Shown here: positions 27,901-36,554 of the stretch, in pieces
How the letters are laid out: the number at the start of each line of letters is the position of its first letter
How positions within the stretch are numbered: the stretch's first letter is position 1
NCBI RefSeq assembly: GCF_954871325.1
Contig: NC_088777.1
Location: 32,031,366-32,095,365, forward strand
DNA from: Gordionus sp. m RMFG-2023
Taxonomy: Eukaryota; Nematomorpha; Gordioida; Chordodea; Parachordodidae
Length of the DNA stretch: 64,000 bases
Direction: 5' to 3'
Translations under genes and position numbers: made by a program
The notes under the pieces: model-generated
Told to the model about the DNA's origin: nothing
What the model saw: the letters and a program-made list of their open reading frames with translations, nothing else
Database searches by the model: none

Positions 27901-29315
27901 AAGCCACAATCTGAAACCCAATTTTATAATTTATCAGAACCAGAAATGGGACCTATTATAAAATTTCCAGAAAGAGGTCCCAGATTAGTTCTAACAAAAG
28001 TGTGGGTGATTTTTATATATGCTGTTTGAAATGTTGTGCAATTTATTTTCTAGGGTTTAATTATTGTTTATATCTGTTGAATTAGTTTGATGTTTTAACA
28101 GCTTACTCCAGAATCATCTAAAACCCTATGTCAAAACCAGAAGTCACTTTTTAAAATCTGAACTATGACCATTTTTAAGAAATATTTAGAACTGGAACCA
28201 TATTTTTTTCATCCAGGTTCCAAACTTTAATTTAATTTAGCATTCAATAAATTTATATGAATTCAGAAAATGCCAAAAAAATAGCACACAAAATCCAAAT
28301 TTAATATCAAAAAAATAATCTTTATATAAGATCATTAAAGTATAGTATATAAAAATATAGCTAAAATATGCATTAAATATGAAGATCTTTAACTTCTGCT
28401 GCTTTCATTTTTGTTAACATTATATCTTGAGAACCAATCTGAATATTTTCTTCTTTTTCTAGCAAATAGTCATTTTTAATAATCATGCTTTTATAAACAT
28501 CCTTTATAATGTGATTTGGAATATGTTTGCCCAAAGTGGAAATTATGCTATATATGGTTTGCAATAATGCATATGTTAAATCAAGTTTCAATATCTCTGC
28601 TGAAAATTGATTATTTTTATCCACAAGGTTATTATTTTTCAAAGATGGCATTAAAATGGGTTGTGGAACATTATTAATGAATGCTGTATTATTTTCAATC
28701 AATTTTGATAATTTCATAATATTTGACAAGGTTTCTTCATTGCATCTTCCTGTCAGCTTTCCCAGTGTAACATAAAGATTTGAAAGAATTGTCAAAGTAC
28801 ATCTAAATAATGTATACAATTAATTTTAGTGCTTAATCAATTTATGTTCATAAACAATAAAATTACCTTTTGGAATCAATTGGCTTATGTATATTGATTG
28901 AAAACAGTTTTGATACTGATGGATTAATTAAATGCTCTTTAACTCCTTGTGCTGCATTATTAATCTTTAATATATCATTACATTTATTTAAAATATCTAA
29001 GAGCATGTAGGTATCCTCCATTGAATTGAAAAAACTTGTTATAACTTTCCCTATCAATTCATTTATGATAGGCCCACTAAAACATCCTGAAAATGTTAAT
29101 TGCAGAAGTTGTTCATGTATTATTGTTTGATTGCCTTTTATATCATTCTTTTAAATTGAGATAAGTATTTATATATTGTTTAAAATTACTTTTTGAGCTC
29201 CTTGAAAAATTTTTTCAAGAAATTTCAACCACTCATATATGTAAATAATTTTTTTTTCTTTTGGTAAAGATGATATAATGTTATCATTTAATATTAGGCT
29301 CTGACAAAATTCCAT
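9683..29315 (-). CDS. HEATR5: HEATR5 (HEAT repeat-containing protein 5, Laa1 family), N-terminal part, 15 exons
   Basis: HEATR5/Laa1 proteins are about 2000-residue HEAT-repeat scaffolds that bind the AP-1 clathrin adaptor and act in trafficking at the Golgi and endosomes. Fifteen exons are joined, given here from the 5' end: 29315-29190, 29147-28867, 28802-28394, 27835-27649, 25038-24851, 23842-23664, 23604-23471, 23090-22956, 22515-22321, 19726-19550, 18598-18476, 15560-15405, 10879-10774, 10501-10410 and 9935-9683. Every junction has GT and AG and keeps phase, giving about 913 residues. Their order and spacing follow vertebrate HEATR5B as I remember it: ILNKCNDILK (human LDKCNDIIR), DHENLIATCLKAFENS (ELENIATLCFKALENS), RAGWQTLNCVI (QAGWLLLGALM), LPPKTFEKSYNTLLREIV (LPPKTYEGSFNALLRELV). 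No alignment was run. Introns range from 42 nt to 4.5 kb, and the large ones hold transposons. The C-terminal half lies further left or outside. Confidence 0.9.
10410..10501 (-). CDS. HEATR5: HEATR5 exon 14
   Basis: It covers residues 799-829, NLPPNLIIVICRAKSHLF then NHLPPKTFE, matching the conserved ALLPPKTYE. It is too short for an open-frame scan. The acceptor CCGTTAG was preferred over an upstream CAG because it keeps phase. Confidence 0.85.
10774..10879 (-). CDS. HEATR5: HEATR5 exon 13
   Basis: It covers residues 764-798, MDKFVERFKDRSFMPEGHYK and FAHLVGSALAFI, in line with human [20 protein letters not shown] and ECAMTMM. The acceptor is TTTTAACAG, in phase with exon 12 across a 4.5-kb intron. 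Confidence 0.85.
11213..11416. repeat. Minisatellite, left arm of foldback
   Basis: About 11 units of AATCAAAAAAGGAAAAGTCC type (17-18 bp, variable). Open frames across it (PFPFL repeats) are artefacts of the repeat. Confidence 0.85.
12060..12420. repeat. Tandem units of about 130 bp, left arm
   Basis: At least three copies of ATGGGTATCAAATAAAAGCT followed by TTTTAATATGGTTTG, GTCTTCATTCTTGGTCTGG and a G-run. The mirror copies are at about 13130-13540. Confidence 0.8.
14107..14484. repeat. Minisatellite, right arm of foldback
   Basis: This is the inverse of the 11213-11416 array (TTTTGATTGGACTTTTCCTT units) but nearly twice as long. The arms have therefore changed in repeat number independently. 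The Lys-rich open frames on the minus strand come from the repeat. Confidence 0.85.
14700..14840. repeat. AT tandem repeat
   Basis: Repeats of TATATATTAATTTTA / TATATATTAATT, alternating about 17- and 14-bp units. It lies between the transposase C-terminus and the right end of the ATCGG hAT element. Confidence 0.85.
15405..15560 (-). CDS. HEATR5: HEATR5 exon 12
   Basis: It covers residues 712-763, ESWVKRNVAKFISIWEHF through NWYGFLENFCGTLY, matching human PSVVRYHLPKMLLLWRNVF and TWQVTLEGRAGALC without gaps at both ends. It has no long uninterrupted frame and was found by searching the intron for the missing block. It sits only 0.2 kb outside the nested transposons at 11.0-15.2 kb. Confidence 0.9.
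16160..17480. other. Compositional island, unassigned
   Basis: Base composition is visibly richer in G and C (many CCG, GGG and ACC runs) than anywhere else of similar length in the window, without the short subterminal repeats of the hAT families. A polyG run is at 16305. The first half is G-rich and the second half C-rich on the plus strand. No frame gives a recognisable protein; the best is about 53 codons on the minus strand near 17424. It lies in HEATR5 intron 11. It may be an old retroelement or recently acquired DNA. Confidence 0.5.
17525..17718. mobile_element. Small inverted-repeat (MITE-like) element
   Basis: CAAACGACTCCACTCATTTT on the left pairs with the inverse CAAACGATCCAACTCATTTG on the right, and flanking TTAGCG motifs continue the symmetry. 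It is non-coding and about 190 bp. No target duplication was determined. Confidence 0.5.
18476..18598 (-). CDS. HEATR5: HEATR5 exon 11
   Basis: It covers residues 671-711. GDPISKFYAENEEIVDEK is followed by IEKIRAGWQTLNCVIITG, and the AGW block is diagnostic of the family (human QAGWLLLGALMTLG). The acceptor is TTGTTTAG and the donor GTTATT. Confidence 0.88.
19550..19726 (-). CDS. HEATR5: HEATR5 exon 10
   Basis: It covers residues 612-670, NKSRIPFNSCLGHSTAFLTL then PPIHFITTDSILDLIDSLQG, in line with human SGYSFAMAALLGG and PHAKGKMVVSIAEDLLRSA. The acceptor is TTATTAG and the donor GTTGCC. Confidence 0.83.
20251..21152 (-). mobile_element. hAT element, internally deleted (GCCCGCCC family)
   Basis: An element of 902 bp with a perfect 8-bp duplication GTTCCAAA at 20243-20250 and 21153-21160. 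The terminal repeats are TAGAGTCTTCATTGGGCGGG and the inverse of TAGAGGTCTGCATTGGGCGG. GCCCGCCC repeats fill both ends. Inside, on the minus strand at about 20690-20820, the transposase C-terminus survives: WSIPATSASSERGFSIAGRL. The rest of the transposase is gone, so it depended on another copy. It sits in HEATR5 intron 9. Confidence 0.92.
21700..21990. mobile_element. Fragment of the GGCCCGG hAT family
   Basis: GGCCCGG-type repeats at 21745-21785 and in inverse form at 21905-21975 resemble the ends of the 44095-46061 element; GGAGACCTTTAG at the right edge resembles its GAGACCTGCAG terminus. It is probably a short non-autonomous or decayed copy. The ends are not fixed. Confidence 0.5.
22321..22515 (-). 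CDS. HEATR5: HEATR5 exon 9
   Basis: It covers residues 547-611. HSDANVSYLSVLCLKNCVLN corresponds to the human [20 protein letters not shown]. The acceptor AAAAAAG lacks a pyrimidine tract but is the only AG that keeps phase. The donor GTTAAAT fits exon 10 across 2.6 kb. Confidence 0.85.
22690..22850. repeat. CTTC microsatellite
   Basis: A long pure (CTTC)n run at 22741-22848, preceded by impure pyrimidine sequence. It lies in the 440-nt HEATR5 intron 8. The apparent Pro/Ser/Leu open frames on the plus strand are products of the repeat. Confidence 0.95.
22956..23090 (-). CDS. HEATR5: HEATR5 exon 8
   Basis: It covers residues 502-546, with AKDAQECATKCEVLCLLLRQ and LKKIIQDYP, matching human AADIAASQHVMVCALQELG and ASPLIQEPS. 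The following 440-nt intron carries the CTTC microsatellite. Confidence 0.85.
23471..23604 (-). CDS. HEATR5: HEATR5 exon 7
   Basis: It covers residues 457-501, LSQNEAIFCSTAILSRIEKF, followed by a Ser/Asn-rich loop. A 59-nt intron separates it from exon 6. The donor is GTAATT in phase 1. Confidence 0.83.
23664..23842 (-). CDS. HEATR5: HEATR5 exon 6
   Basis: It covers residues 398-456, including YLDHIIHDHVIPIAHRT and the FGRRCARVLLKR block (human YSRRCVSFILRA). The 3' end is firm: joining exon 7 gives a 32-residue stretch of exactly the human length. The 5' end (after GTGAAG) is less certain. Confidence 0.82.
24390..24570. repeat. Dispersed AT-rich repeat, copy 1
   Basis: This shares an ordered series of words with 26560-26750 (CACAACTT, AGCTTTAAAAAATTA-type, ATTTAGGC, TTACGAA, GTTTATTAATTATATTTT). 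The two copies are in the same orientation in neighbouring HEATR5 introns. Origin unknown. Confidence 0.55.
24851..25038 (-). CDS. HEATR5: HEATR5 exon 5
   Basis: It covers residues 335-397, starting NNKWKILTIQDGFNVLCKAV after acceptor ATCATAG. A second in-frame donor, GTAAAT at 24835, would add five residues (VGIIY), so the 3' boundary is uncertain by 15 nt. The preceding intron is 2.6 kb. Confidence 0.8.
25039..27648. other. HEATR5 intron 4, mostly unannotated
   Basis: Besides the repeat at 26560-26750 I recognise nothing: no element ends, no GC-rich subterminal repeats and no coding frames. Confidence 0.5.
26560..26750. repeat. Dispersed AT-rich repeat, copy 2
   Basis: Direct partner of 24390-24570. 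Confidence 0.55.
27649..27835 (-). CDS. HEATR5: HEATR5 exon 4
   Basis: It covers residues 273-334. DHENLIATCLKAFENSDALT is a close match to a conserved HEATR5 helix pair. The acceptor is ATATAAG before TGTATT and the donor is GTATTT after AATCAAG. A competing acceptor (TTCTAG, 9 bases downstream) would give the wrong phase. Confidence 0.88.
28394..28802 (-). CDS. HEATR5: HEATR5 exon 3
   Basis: It covers residues 136-272, with LSNLYVTLGKLTGRC and IIKDVYKSMI resembling family blocks. The open frame runs on to a stop at 28373. The donor GTTAAAG at 28393 was chosen because joining it to exon 4 gives AECILAMSENFSPIYMADHE, the same length as the human [20 protein letters not shown]. Confidence 0.85.
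28867..29147 (-). CDS. HEATR5: HEATR5 exon 2
   Basis: It covers residues 43-135. The start AATGATATA was chosen because it continues phase 0 and gives NDIKGNQTIIHEQL, in line with the human TDVKEKQKKLVEQL. It contains the hallmark LNKCNDIL and ends AG before GTAATT. Confidence 0.9.
29190..29315 (-). CDS. HEATR5: HEATR5 exon 1 (start codon)
   Basis: Residues 1-42 begin MEFCQSLILNDN and contain YIYEWLKFLEKI, matching the conserved family start (human MELAHSLLLNEE, FIFEWLRFLDKV). This fixes the start codon. The exon ends at GTAATT in phase 0, and the next intron is only 42 nt. Confidence 0.9.
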
Positions 29316-29599
29316 ATCTTATCTTATCTAGCACGTTTATCTCTACTCTAAATTCTTGGAGAGCAGATGTTTTAAATGAATGAATGGGAAATTGCTAGTC
29401 TCAAAAAATTAACTAAAACTATAACAGTGTTTAGCTCAATCATCGTAGACAAAAGAGAAAAATAGAAATCAAGTTAAAAAGAATTTTAAATTATATCTAA
29501 GATATGACTAAATATTTTGAAAATCTTTTACTTAAATTATTTATAATTTGTAATTTTAGGATTTGCTATATATAATTAACATCAAGTAAAGAATTTTAG

Positions 29600-29838
29600 A
29601 TTGAAGAAAATCAATAACTATTGATATTTCCGGACTTTGAAGTCAGCAAAATATTATAATTAATTCCTCAACCTATATAATTATAAAAATTTACATTATT
29701 TCTACAGTTCAATACATTATATAAATTAATAAATACAATAAAAATTTAAAAAGTTAATATTTATAAACATTTTTAAGAGTTTAAATTTAGGAATATTAAT
29801 TATTCTTAGAGTTAAAATTTTGAAATAATATGATTATT
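29600..29838. repeat. Tandem array, left part (split by a transposon)
   Basis: CTTAAGAGTTTAAATTTAGG-like and ATTAATTATTCTTAGAGTT words match the array at 33306-33880. It is the left remnant of one array, now separated by the hAT insertion 29839-33297. Confidence 0.65.
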
Positions 29839-29992
29839 CCGGGACGTCGCTATCCTTTACAATCTCAGGGGGCTCAACTAAAATAATTTTATGGGAGGAT
29901 TCGCCCCCCATGTCCCCAAGCTTTATATTAATATATTATACTTTTTTAAAATTTGTTAACTTTGAACAATTATTCTGAATTTTATAAAACAT

Positions 29993-30064
29993 GTTCTTTG
30001 TTGGGATTCGAACCCAAAACCATCGGATTGGTAAGCGACGCTCTTGCTGACTATACCACAGACA
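29993..30064 (-). tRNA. tRNA-like sequence (pseudo-tRNA or SINE head)
   Basis: On the minus strand, an A-box-like TGGTATAGTCAGCAAGAGC and a perfect B box GGTTCGAATCC are spaced as in a tRNA. The T-arm pairs perfectly (TTGGG with CCCAA). The acceptor stem has mismatches and the anticodon arm (around CTTACCAA) pairs poorly, so it is unlikely to be a working tRNA. Position inside a transposon beside LINE sequence suits a tRNA-derived SINE. Confidence 0.55.
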
Positions 30065-30702
30065 TTTTACAAAAATCACCATTTATAAATTTGTTAGGTA
30101 CTAATGCAATGTCTATCATTAATCAACTATATGGTGACTTAGATGACATTATGAAGCTAGATAAGTAGTCAAGAAAATTATTGTGAGATATTAAATTTCT
30201 AAAAGATTATCTTCCATTTTTACTGATATATAAACAACTACACAGTTGGTATGCTCTTAGCAGCTGTAGTAAGAACCTTAAATTATATGGCAACACAAAT
30301 AATAGATGCTGGTTAATTTGTAGTCATAGCCCTAACACTCACGATGTAAACTAATATAAGAATTTATTATGTTGGATAAATTGATAAAATAAAAACACTA
30401 AAAATCTTTGGAAGAAGTAATTATGCAAATATACTGAATCCTTGAGTTATTTACGCGGCAAGGATGCCATATTAGAAATGAAACATTTTCTAACTATAAA
30501 ATAAGGACCAGAATGATATGATGAAACAATTAAGATTTATATAATGTCGCACCACCTCTAGTTGGTATATTATATCTTAAAATAATAGTAGTTTGTGATA
30601 ATATTAAAAATATACTTGTATTAAAAATTTAACTCAAAACTGTTTTTCGAAAAAGAAAAAGATAGCTTTCCTAAAAATATTTATAAAAAGCGAAATAAAA
30701 AT

Positions 30703-30924
30703 TAGTGTTATTAAACGGCTCGTTTTGAGCCGATTTTTTAAAACGGCTAACTCAATATTTTAGCCAGTAAATTATGCATAAGCCTCGAGATTTCGTTAAT
30801 ATATGTCTAGATCTTTGTTGCTTCTATGAACAAAATATTCAGGCCTGCATAATATTTTTCTGGGTGGAATAATGAGTTAGCCGTTTTTAAAAATCGGCTC
30901 AAAACGATCCGTTTAACAACACTA
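30703..30924. mobile_element. MITE family A, copy 2
   Basis: The left end is TAGTGTTATTAAACGG and the right end CCGTTTAACAACACTA, with the same internal words as copy 1 (GCCTCGAGATTT, CTATGAACAAA). It is 222 bp and lies inside the hAT element 29839-33297, directly before the LINE remnant. Confidence 0.75.
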
Positions 30925-30929
30925 GTAGA

Positions 30930-32330
30930 GATATCTAATTAATTACATCCATTGTAGGATGAATATTTGATGAACTTAATTTATCCTTAAATATAAATAA
31001 ATGCGAAATTTATCCCTCTCCGCCTCTAACAGAAACCATATTATATAACTTTAGACGGACACCCTTACAAGATTTCAGTATATTAGGAGCCCCATTGGGA
31101 GGTGCAGAGGGAGTTTTTAATTTTTTAAATAATCACCTTCAATCACTATTCTCCAAACTTCACTATTCTCCAAACTATCGATCTTAAAAAAATACCCATC
31201 CATCAAGCATATTACATTCTCAAAAACGCCCTTTTAGTACCACAAATCCAGTATTGTTTAAAAACATCTGGTGCCTTCTCTTTGAAATTCTTTTAAAACA
31301 ATACGAACAAAAGATACTACAAATGATGGCAGAGTTATTAAACATCAAACTCGATTCCTACTCATGGTTTCAAGCAACTCTCTTTTGTAAATCCGGAGGA
31401 CTAGGCTTAAGATCGGCATTAAGTATAGTCCTTGTTTCCTTCATCTCATCAACCTTATCAGTAAAAAATATTACCTCGCATATTATCGATAAAGATAATT
31501 TATTAGATGAAGCCTTACGTTGTTGGAATATTAATGTCTTACCAAACACAGCCCCACCTGATTCAACGAAACAAAAAGATTGGGATCAATGATTGGTATC
31601 TCGTTACTTAGTTTACCTCAACTTGAGCGATGATGGCCAATATAAATCTCTTATAAGATCACTTAATTTTTTCAACTCTGGCCATGAATGGTTAGATTTA
31701 TATCCCACCATTTTAAATAACCGGCTAATAGATAACGACGTTTTCGTTATGCAATCAATTTACGCTTGGGCGTACCTTTCCTAAACCATTATATTTCCAT
31801 TAAATGCAATCAATCGTCAGGCGTGTATGGGAGACACGCTCTCCACTGTAAATTTATATCAAAAATCAGCCGACATGATAAAATAAATACAATAATAGTT
31901 TCTCTTTTAAATAAAGCCAATTTTCCATGTATTTTAGAACCGACATCTTTTTTAGATAAAAAAACGCCCTGACGGCAAAACAATCGTACCTTTTTTAATG
32001 GGAAAGCCTTTAATGTGGGATTTTACCTGTATTGATCCCGTGGCCCCATCTAATAATTCGCATGATCCCTTAAACGAGCCGAATCCCTAAAATCCCTAAA
32101 AAATATAAAATACTCACACCTAATGTGTGAAAACCACTTTGTTCCCATAGCAGCTACATCAACCTGCTCTTTTGGACAAGCGGCATTAGATCTCTTCAGA
32201 ATAATATCTAAATCAATAAAAAAGATCATACCTTTTTCAATTTATAATTTAAGCAGAAAATCGCCATATATATAATTAGATCTAATTATCTTTAAAACAT
32301 CATGGCCCGACCTCGCCACTTGATATTTAT
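30930..32330 (+). pseudogene. 3' part of a LINE-type reverse transcriptase ORF
   Basis: The pieces are in order and in several frames. LNINKCEIYPSP (30985) is the end of the reverse transcriptase core. WFQATLFCKSGGLGLRSALS follows (31365-31425). Next come a helical middle part (31593-31784) and the C-terminal domain with [24 protein letters not shown] and [15 protein letters not shown] (31830-32035). This C-terminal domain follows the reverse transcriptase in a class of LINE-like elements common in cnidarians and molluscs, from memory. There are several stops and frame changes and the 5' part is missing, which is usual for LINEs. It is dead. Confidence 0.75.
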
Positions 32331-33305
32331 TTTTTTAAATGTTTTTTCTTTTTATAAAAATATACATTTGAATCAATCTTTTTTTTTTCACTTAAACTTA
32401 TATATTACATATTTTATTATATTCTTTATATTATGATGTTAATTTTTGAATAATAATATTTTATCATATTTGTATATAAATTTTAATAAAAAATTGAATT
32501 TTAAAAAAAAATAAATAAGATGTTTAATTTTTAAAATTATTACAACTAAATAGATGGCGTTAAATGCTTAAATGCAAATTGTTACTATATTTATTATCAA
32601 AAGCATTTATTAGTAAGATTTATTATAATATTAACTGTAATATATTATATAACTGTTAAATATGTCTATAAAACAACATTTTATCTAATATTTTATAACC
32701 AACTGTATATAATAGATAATTATAAACTATATGTCTACTTACTTTTTATAAAGAAATCTCTTTTGCTTATTTGGACCTTGAAAATAAAGAATAGGTATGA
32801 AAAATTAATTTAAAAATAAATATACAGTTGATTAGTCATTTTGAACTCGGCTAATTACAATATTAAATTTGTTAGTTTTCAATTAATAAATGATTATATT
32901 TATTTAATTAGGGTTATATATATAATAATTTAAATAATAATAGTCAATTAAGCTTCTTCTGTTAATGCTAAATATATTTAGTGAGTGATTAACACAGAAT
33001 TTGATTGCAAGCTGACATAGTGAAAATATAATTTATATGTATTAATCTAATCTACTATTTAAAATAGTATTCATTTAATAAAAATTTAAATTTTCTTATT
33101 AATTTTTAAATAATAAAATTAAACCTATATATTACTTAATAGAATTATAAAAGAAATCGTTCAGGGGGCAATCAAAAAAATTTATTTTTAGTTAAAGGGG
33201 TAAGATTTTATTATAAAAATTATTTTTTGTTTCTATTCAAATTTTTAAAAGGGGCTCGAGCCCCTGCGTACTCCCCCCCCCCCTAGTGACGCCACTGTGA
33301 TTATT

Positions 33306-33880
33306 TGAAAAATGAAAAATATTAATGATTGAGATTTCAAGAGTATAGAATACCATTTTTTCTATAATTCATATTATTAAAATAATTACTGTAATATTTT
33401 TAATAAATATAATTAAGATTTAAAAACTTAATAATATTAATAATCATTCTTAAGAGTTTAAATATAGTGATAATATTTTTAAAGTTAAAACTGATGAATA
33501 TTAATAATTATTGAGATTTTAGGGGTATAGATCAGCATTTTTTCTACAATTCATAAAATTAGAAAATTTATGCAATATTTTTAATAAATAAAATTAAGAT
33601 TTAAAAGTTTAATAATATTAATAATCATTCTTAAGAGTTTAAATTTAGGAATATTAATTATTCTTAAGAGTTAAAATTTAAGAATATTTACAATTATTTG
33701 AAACTGAAGATTATTAATAATTATTAAAATTTCAGGAACATAGATCAGCTTCCTCAAACTCATGTAATTATAAAATTTATGCAATATTTTTAATAAATTT
33801 AATTAAAAATTAAAAACTTAATAATATAATCATTCTTGAGAATCTTTAATTAGGAATATTTATTTATTTAATTATATAAG
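33306..33880. repeat. Tandem array, right part
   Basis: Three diverged units of about 170-220 bp, each starting ATTAATnATTnAGATTTC-like and containing TATGCAATATTTTTAATAAAT and CATTCTTAAGAGTTTAAAT. They belong to the same array as 29600-29838. Confidence 0.7.
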
Positions 33881-34629
33881 AAAAATCAGATATCTGCTGA
33901 TCTTTTAGATTTTACCAACTGTAGTGAGTTAGGCGTCTAATAAAATGATTATTTCTCCTCATCTAATATAAACATTAACCCTTATCTTTGTAGATCCTCA
34001 ACCGGGTAGTACGATGTAGCCTCTAAGTTTTTTTATTTTTGCCAAACCAAGCGGTTCAGCTTCTACAGATATTAGGGTTAGTGTTTACAATAAATGAGAT
34101 GTATCAAAATATATATATTTTCGGGGACAGTTGGGGAAGGAGTGTAAAATAATTTTTTTTTGGGGGGAGGGGGGTTATAAGTCATGTAAACTAAAGGAAA
34201 TAAAAGTTTTATAAGATTTTATTTAAAAAAAGAAAATAATTTAAGGTATGTTTTAAGTAAATATAAATAGAATAAAGAATAGTAGAAAAAAATACGGCAG
34301 TAGAAAAAGTAAGAACATATATTTTTGTTTAGTTGATATTAACAGGATATGCAATATACCGGTAAAATATGAATAAATATTTGAAAGAAAAAGGCCAGTA
34401 AGTATGAGAGAAAACTTGAATCGGATTTTTATTGTGATAACTGCGAGAAAAAAATATATATTATAGTAATAACGTTTTTTTTTTAATTTTCTTTTAGTTG
34501 AGAAAAAAATATGTGTGAAGTAAATCGATAAGAGATGAATATAGGGTAGTGATTTACGATAGATAATTGTGTTGAAAATATTATTTGTAAATATATGTAA
34601 AATAGAATGAGGAAAATAAGGAAGAGTTA

Positions 34630-35130
34630 TGGGAGGAGGTGTTTTATTTAAAGTTATAGATCTGAGAACGCTTGTGGACCACAATTATAAGCAACGATAT
34701 GGAGCCGTTAACCAATTAATAAAAGCTACTGGGTCGAGGAACAAAATATATGTCTTCCCCGAGCCCGGAGTGTGGAAGCCAGTGGGTTGGTGCCGAGAAC
34801 GAGATGGAGACCGCCGTTCAATGTTTCCGCTATGGAAGGGAAGCACACTTCTCGTGGGATTGTTCTCAGATGGGTTTGACCCGAAGAAGGGGAGTGAATG
34901 CTAAAGAAATAGGAAGTGGGGTGCAGAACATCGGGGAAAGGACGGGACCCAACCCAGGAGACAACCGGGAATGGAGATCACGGGAAGACAAGCTGTGACC
35001 AACGAGAAATTCATGGAATTGGGAGTAGAGACCCAAGAGCTGGAAGACCTATCCCAACAGTAGGGCGTAGAGACTCTGGCCTCACTCATGAGGAACTTCG
35101 AGTTGAGGAAGGGTAGAGGTGTTTGATAGG
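34630..35130 (+). mobile_element. Retroelement gag-like fossil
   Basis: A GC-richer island in which one frame encodes a zinc-knuckle-like segment typical of the nucleocapsid part of LTR-retroelement gag, followed by a basic, Gly/Arg-rich tail. It is short, isolated and broken. No long terminal repeats were seen near it. The family is probably gypsy-like, and it looks old. Confidence 0.45.
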
Positions 35131-35160
35131 ACATTTTTCTAGTTTTTTTCAATCTTTATT

Positions 35161-35700
35161 ATATTTATTTTTTTCGCGTAATAATATAGCTGTGTAATAA
35201 AGCGCACGTATTTGACTTAAATTATATAATTTGTAAGACTCAGAATCAGGGTAGTCAGGTCAAAAATTTTAAATTGTAGGAGAAATTTGGTATTTTGCGG
35301 GAGAAAAAAATTGCTAAAAAAAGTTTTGAGGTCCTTCGGCCGGGATTTTGAATTGACTTAGTTATCCGCATATAATTTTTTTATTACTTTATATAATTAC
35401 AAAGTCGATAACTATTTTTCAAAATAAAATAGGTAACTATTTTTACCTATTTTGAAAATTATTATTAAAATAACATCTTGATATATTAATATATATTAAT
35501 TTTATAAAAAAACCAACGATCTTTTTTAAATATAAAAGAATGTAAGCAAGATAAGAATTTATAAAAAACAAACGATTTAAATTTTACAATGTAAAAAATA
35601 TATTTATTTTGTGTGAATATATAAATAAGATTTTTAAAATATAAAAAATATGGGAAATTAAATAGAGTTATAATAATAATTATATTTTATTTGAGATTTA
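35161..35700. other. AT-rich stretch without recognised gene
   Basis: No exon, element end or repeat was recognised. Confidence 0.4.
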
Positions 35701-36300
35701 AATAATAACTAGTTGTCTGCCATCGTTGTTGAGATATTTATAAAATTGCTGGCATGACATATTATAATTTTGTTTAACCTTGAGCTCGGCCTCTAATGTT
35801 GTTAGAGCAATCCGATTTCTCTCCTTTCTCCAGGTAGTTCTCATCAGGTTCAAACATGGGGATTTATTGTTATTACGAAAAAATTCAACCCAATTATCCT
35901 CTAGTTTTAGACCTTCTAACTTTAAGTATTCTGGTAAATCATAAAAAATAGAGAGAATTACAATCTCCTCTGACTAGGCATCAATGTTTGTCGGTATTTT
36001 TAATATATTTATTAAATTACAAAAACCATCAATTGATGGTTTCTATTCCAAGGTCATAATATTTATACATTTATAAATAAAGTTATTAAAATCAAATTTT
36101 GATAGCAAATATTCTAAAATTGTTTTAAAAATATTTACTTCATTTAAAAATACATTAGTTAGAGTATTGTTTGAACATTTTAATATAATATATGTAGCAA
36201 TAGAGCCATTAAATTTATTATCAATTTTTAACTGTAAAGATGAACACAGCTGCAGCATAATTTTGTGAATCTTCATTAATAAAGATTCTTCTGATTGCAA
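35700..36300 (-). pseudogene. hAT transposase remnant, minus strand
   Basis: The minus strand reads a central part (36300-36043, with KCSNNTLTNVFLNEVNIFKT) and then a C-terminal block, LEDNWVEFFRNNKSP followed by LNLMRTTWRKERNRIALTTL and CQQFYKYL, a recognisable variant of the hAT dimerisation domain. A stop lies between the two parts. It joins, head to head, the mirrored region at 36555-37490. Confidence 0.6.
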
Positions 36301-36554
36301 ATGAATATTAATAGCATGTAGAGATTTCCTACACGTGAAACCATTTCTAAATATGTTTTTGCCATTTCATCCTCAGAAAATTTTTCAAATTTTAGGATAG
36401 CTTTTATAATCTTTATTTTAGAAGTATTTTTTTAAAGGTTCGTAAAATTTTAAAATTCTAACGATAGCAGGTATTAATGATAACCACCTGATAGGGACAT
36501 ATCGCAACAACTCACACCATTAAATATAAGTCTAAAATAAAAATAAATTACTGT

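Larger units (their letters stand above)
29839..33297. mobile_element. hAT element of the CAGTGGCGT family carrying nested insertions
   Basis: An 8-bp duplication TGATTATT lies at 29831-29838 and 33298-33305. The right end is C-run plus TAGTGACGCCACTG; the left end CCGGGACGTCGCTA is a diverged inverse. The segment 32540-32770 is clearly related to 38940-39175 in the 1.2-kb copy at 38258-39428 (AAATAGATGGCGTTAAAT at the same place). The extra length is due to material lodged inside: a tRNA-like sequence, a MITE and part of a LINE. No transposase was found. Confidence 0.8.

Noticed and set aside
34253-34684. Minus-strand open frame of 143 codons
   Set aside because: It is hydrophobic, low in complexity and opposite a purine-rich, C-poor tract; the lack of stops follows from composition. 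No motif seen.
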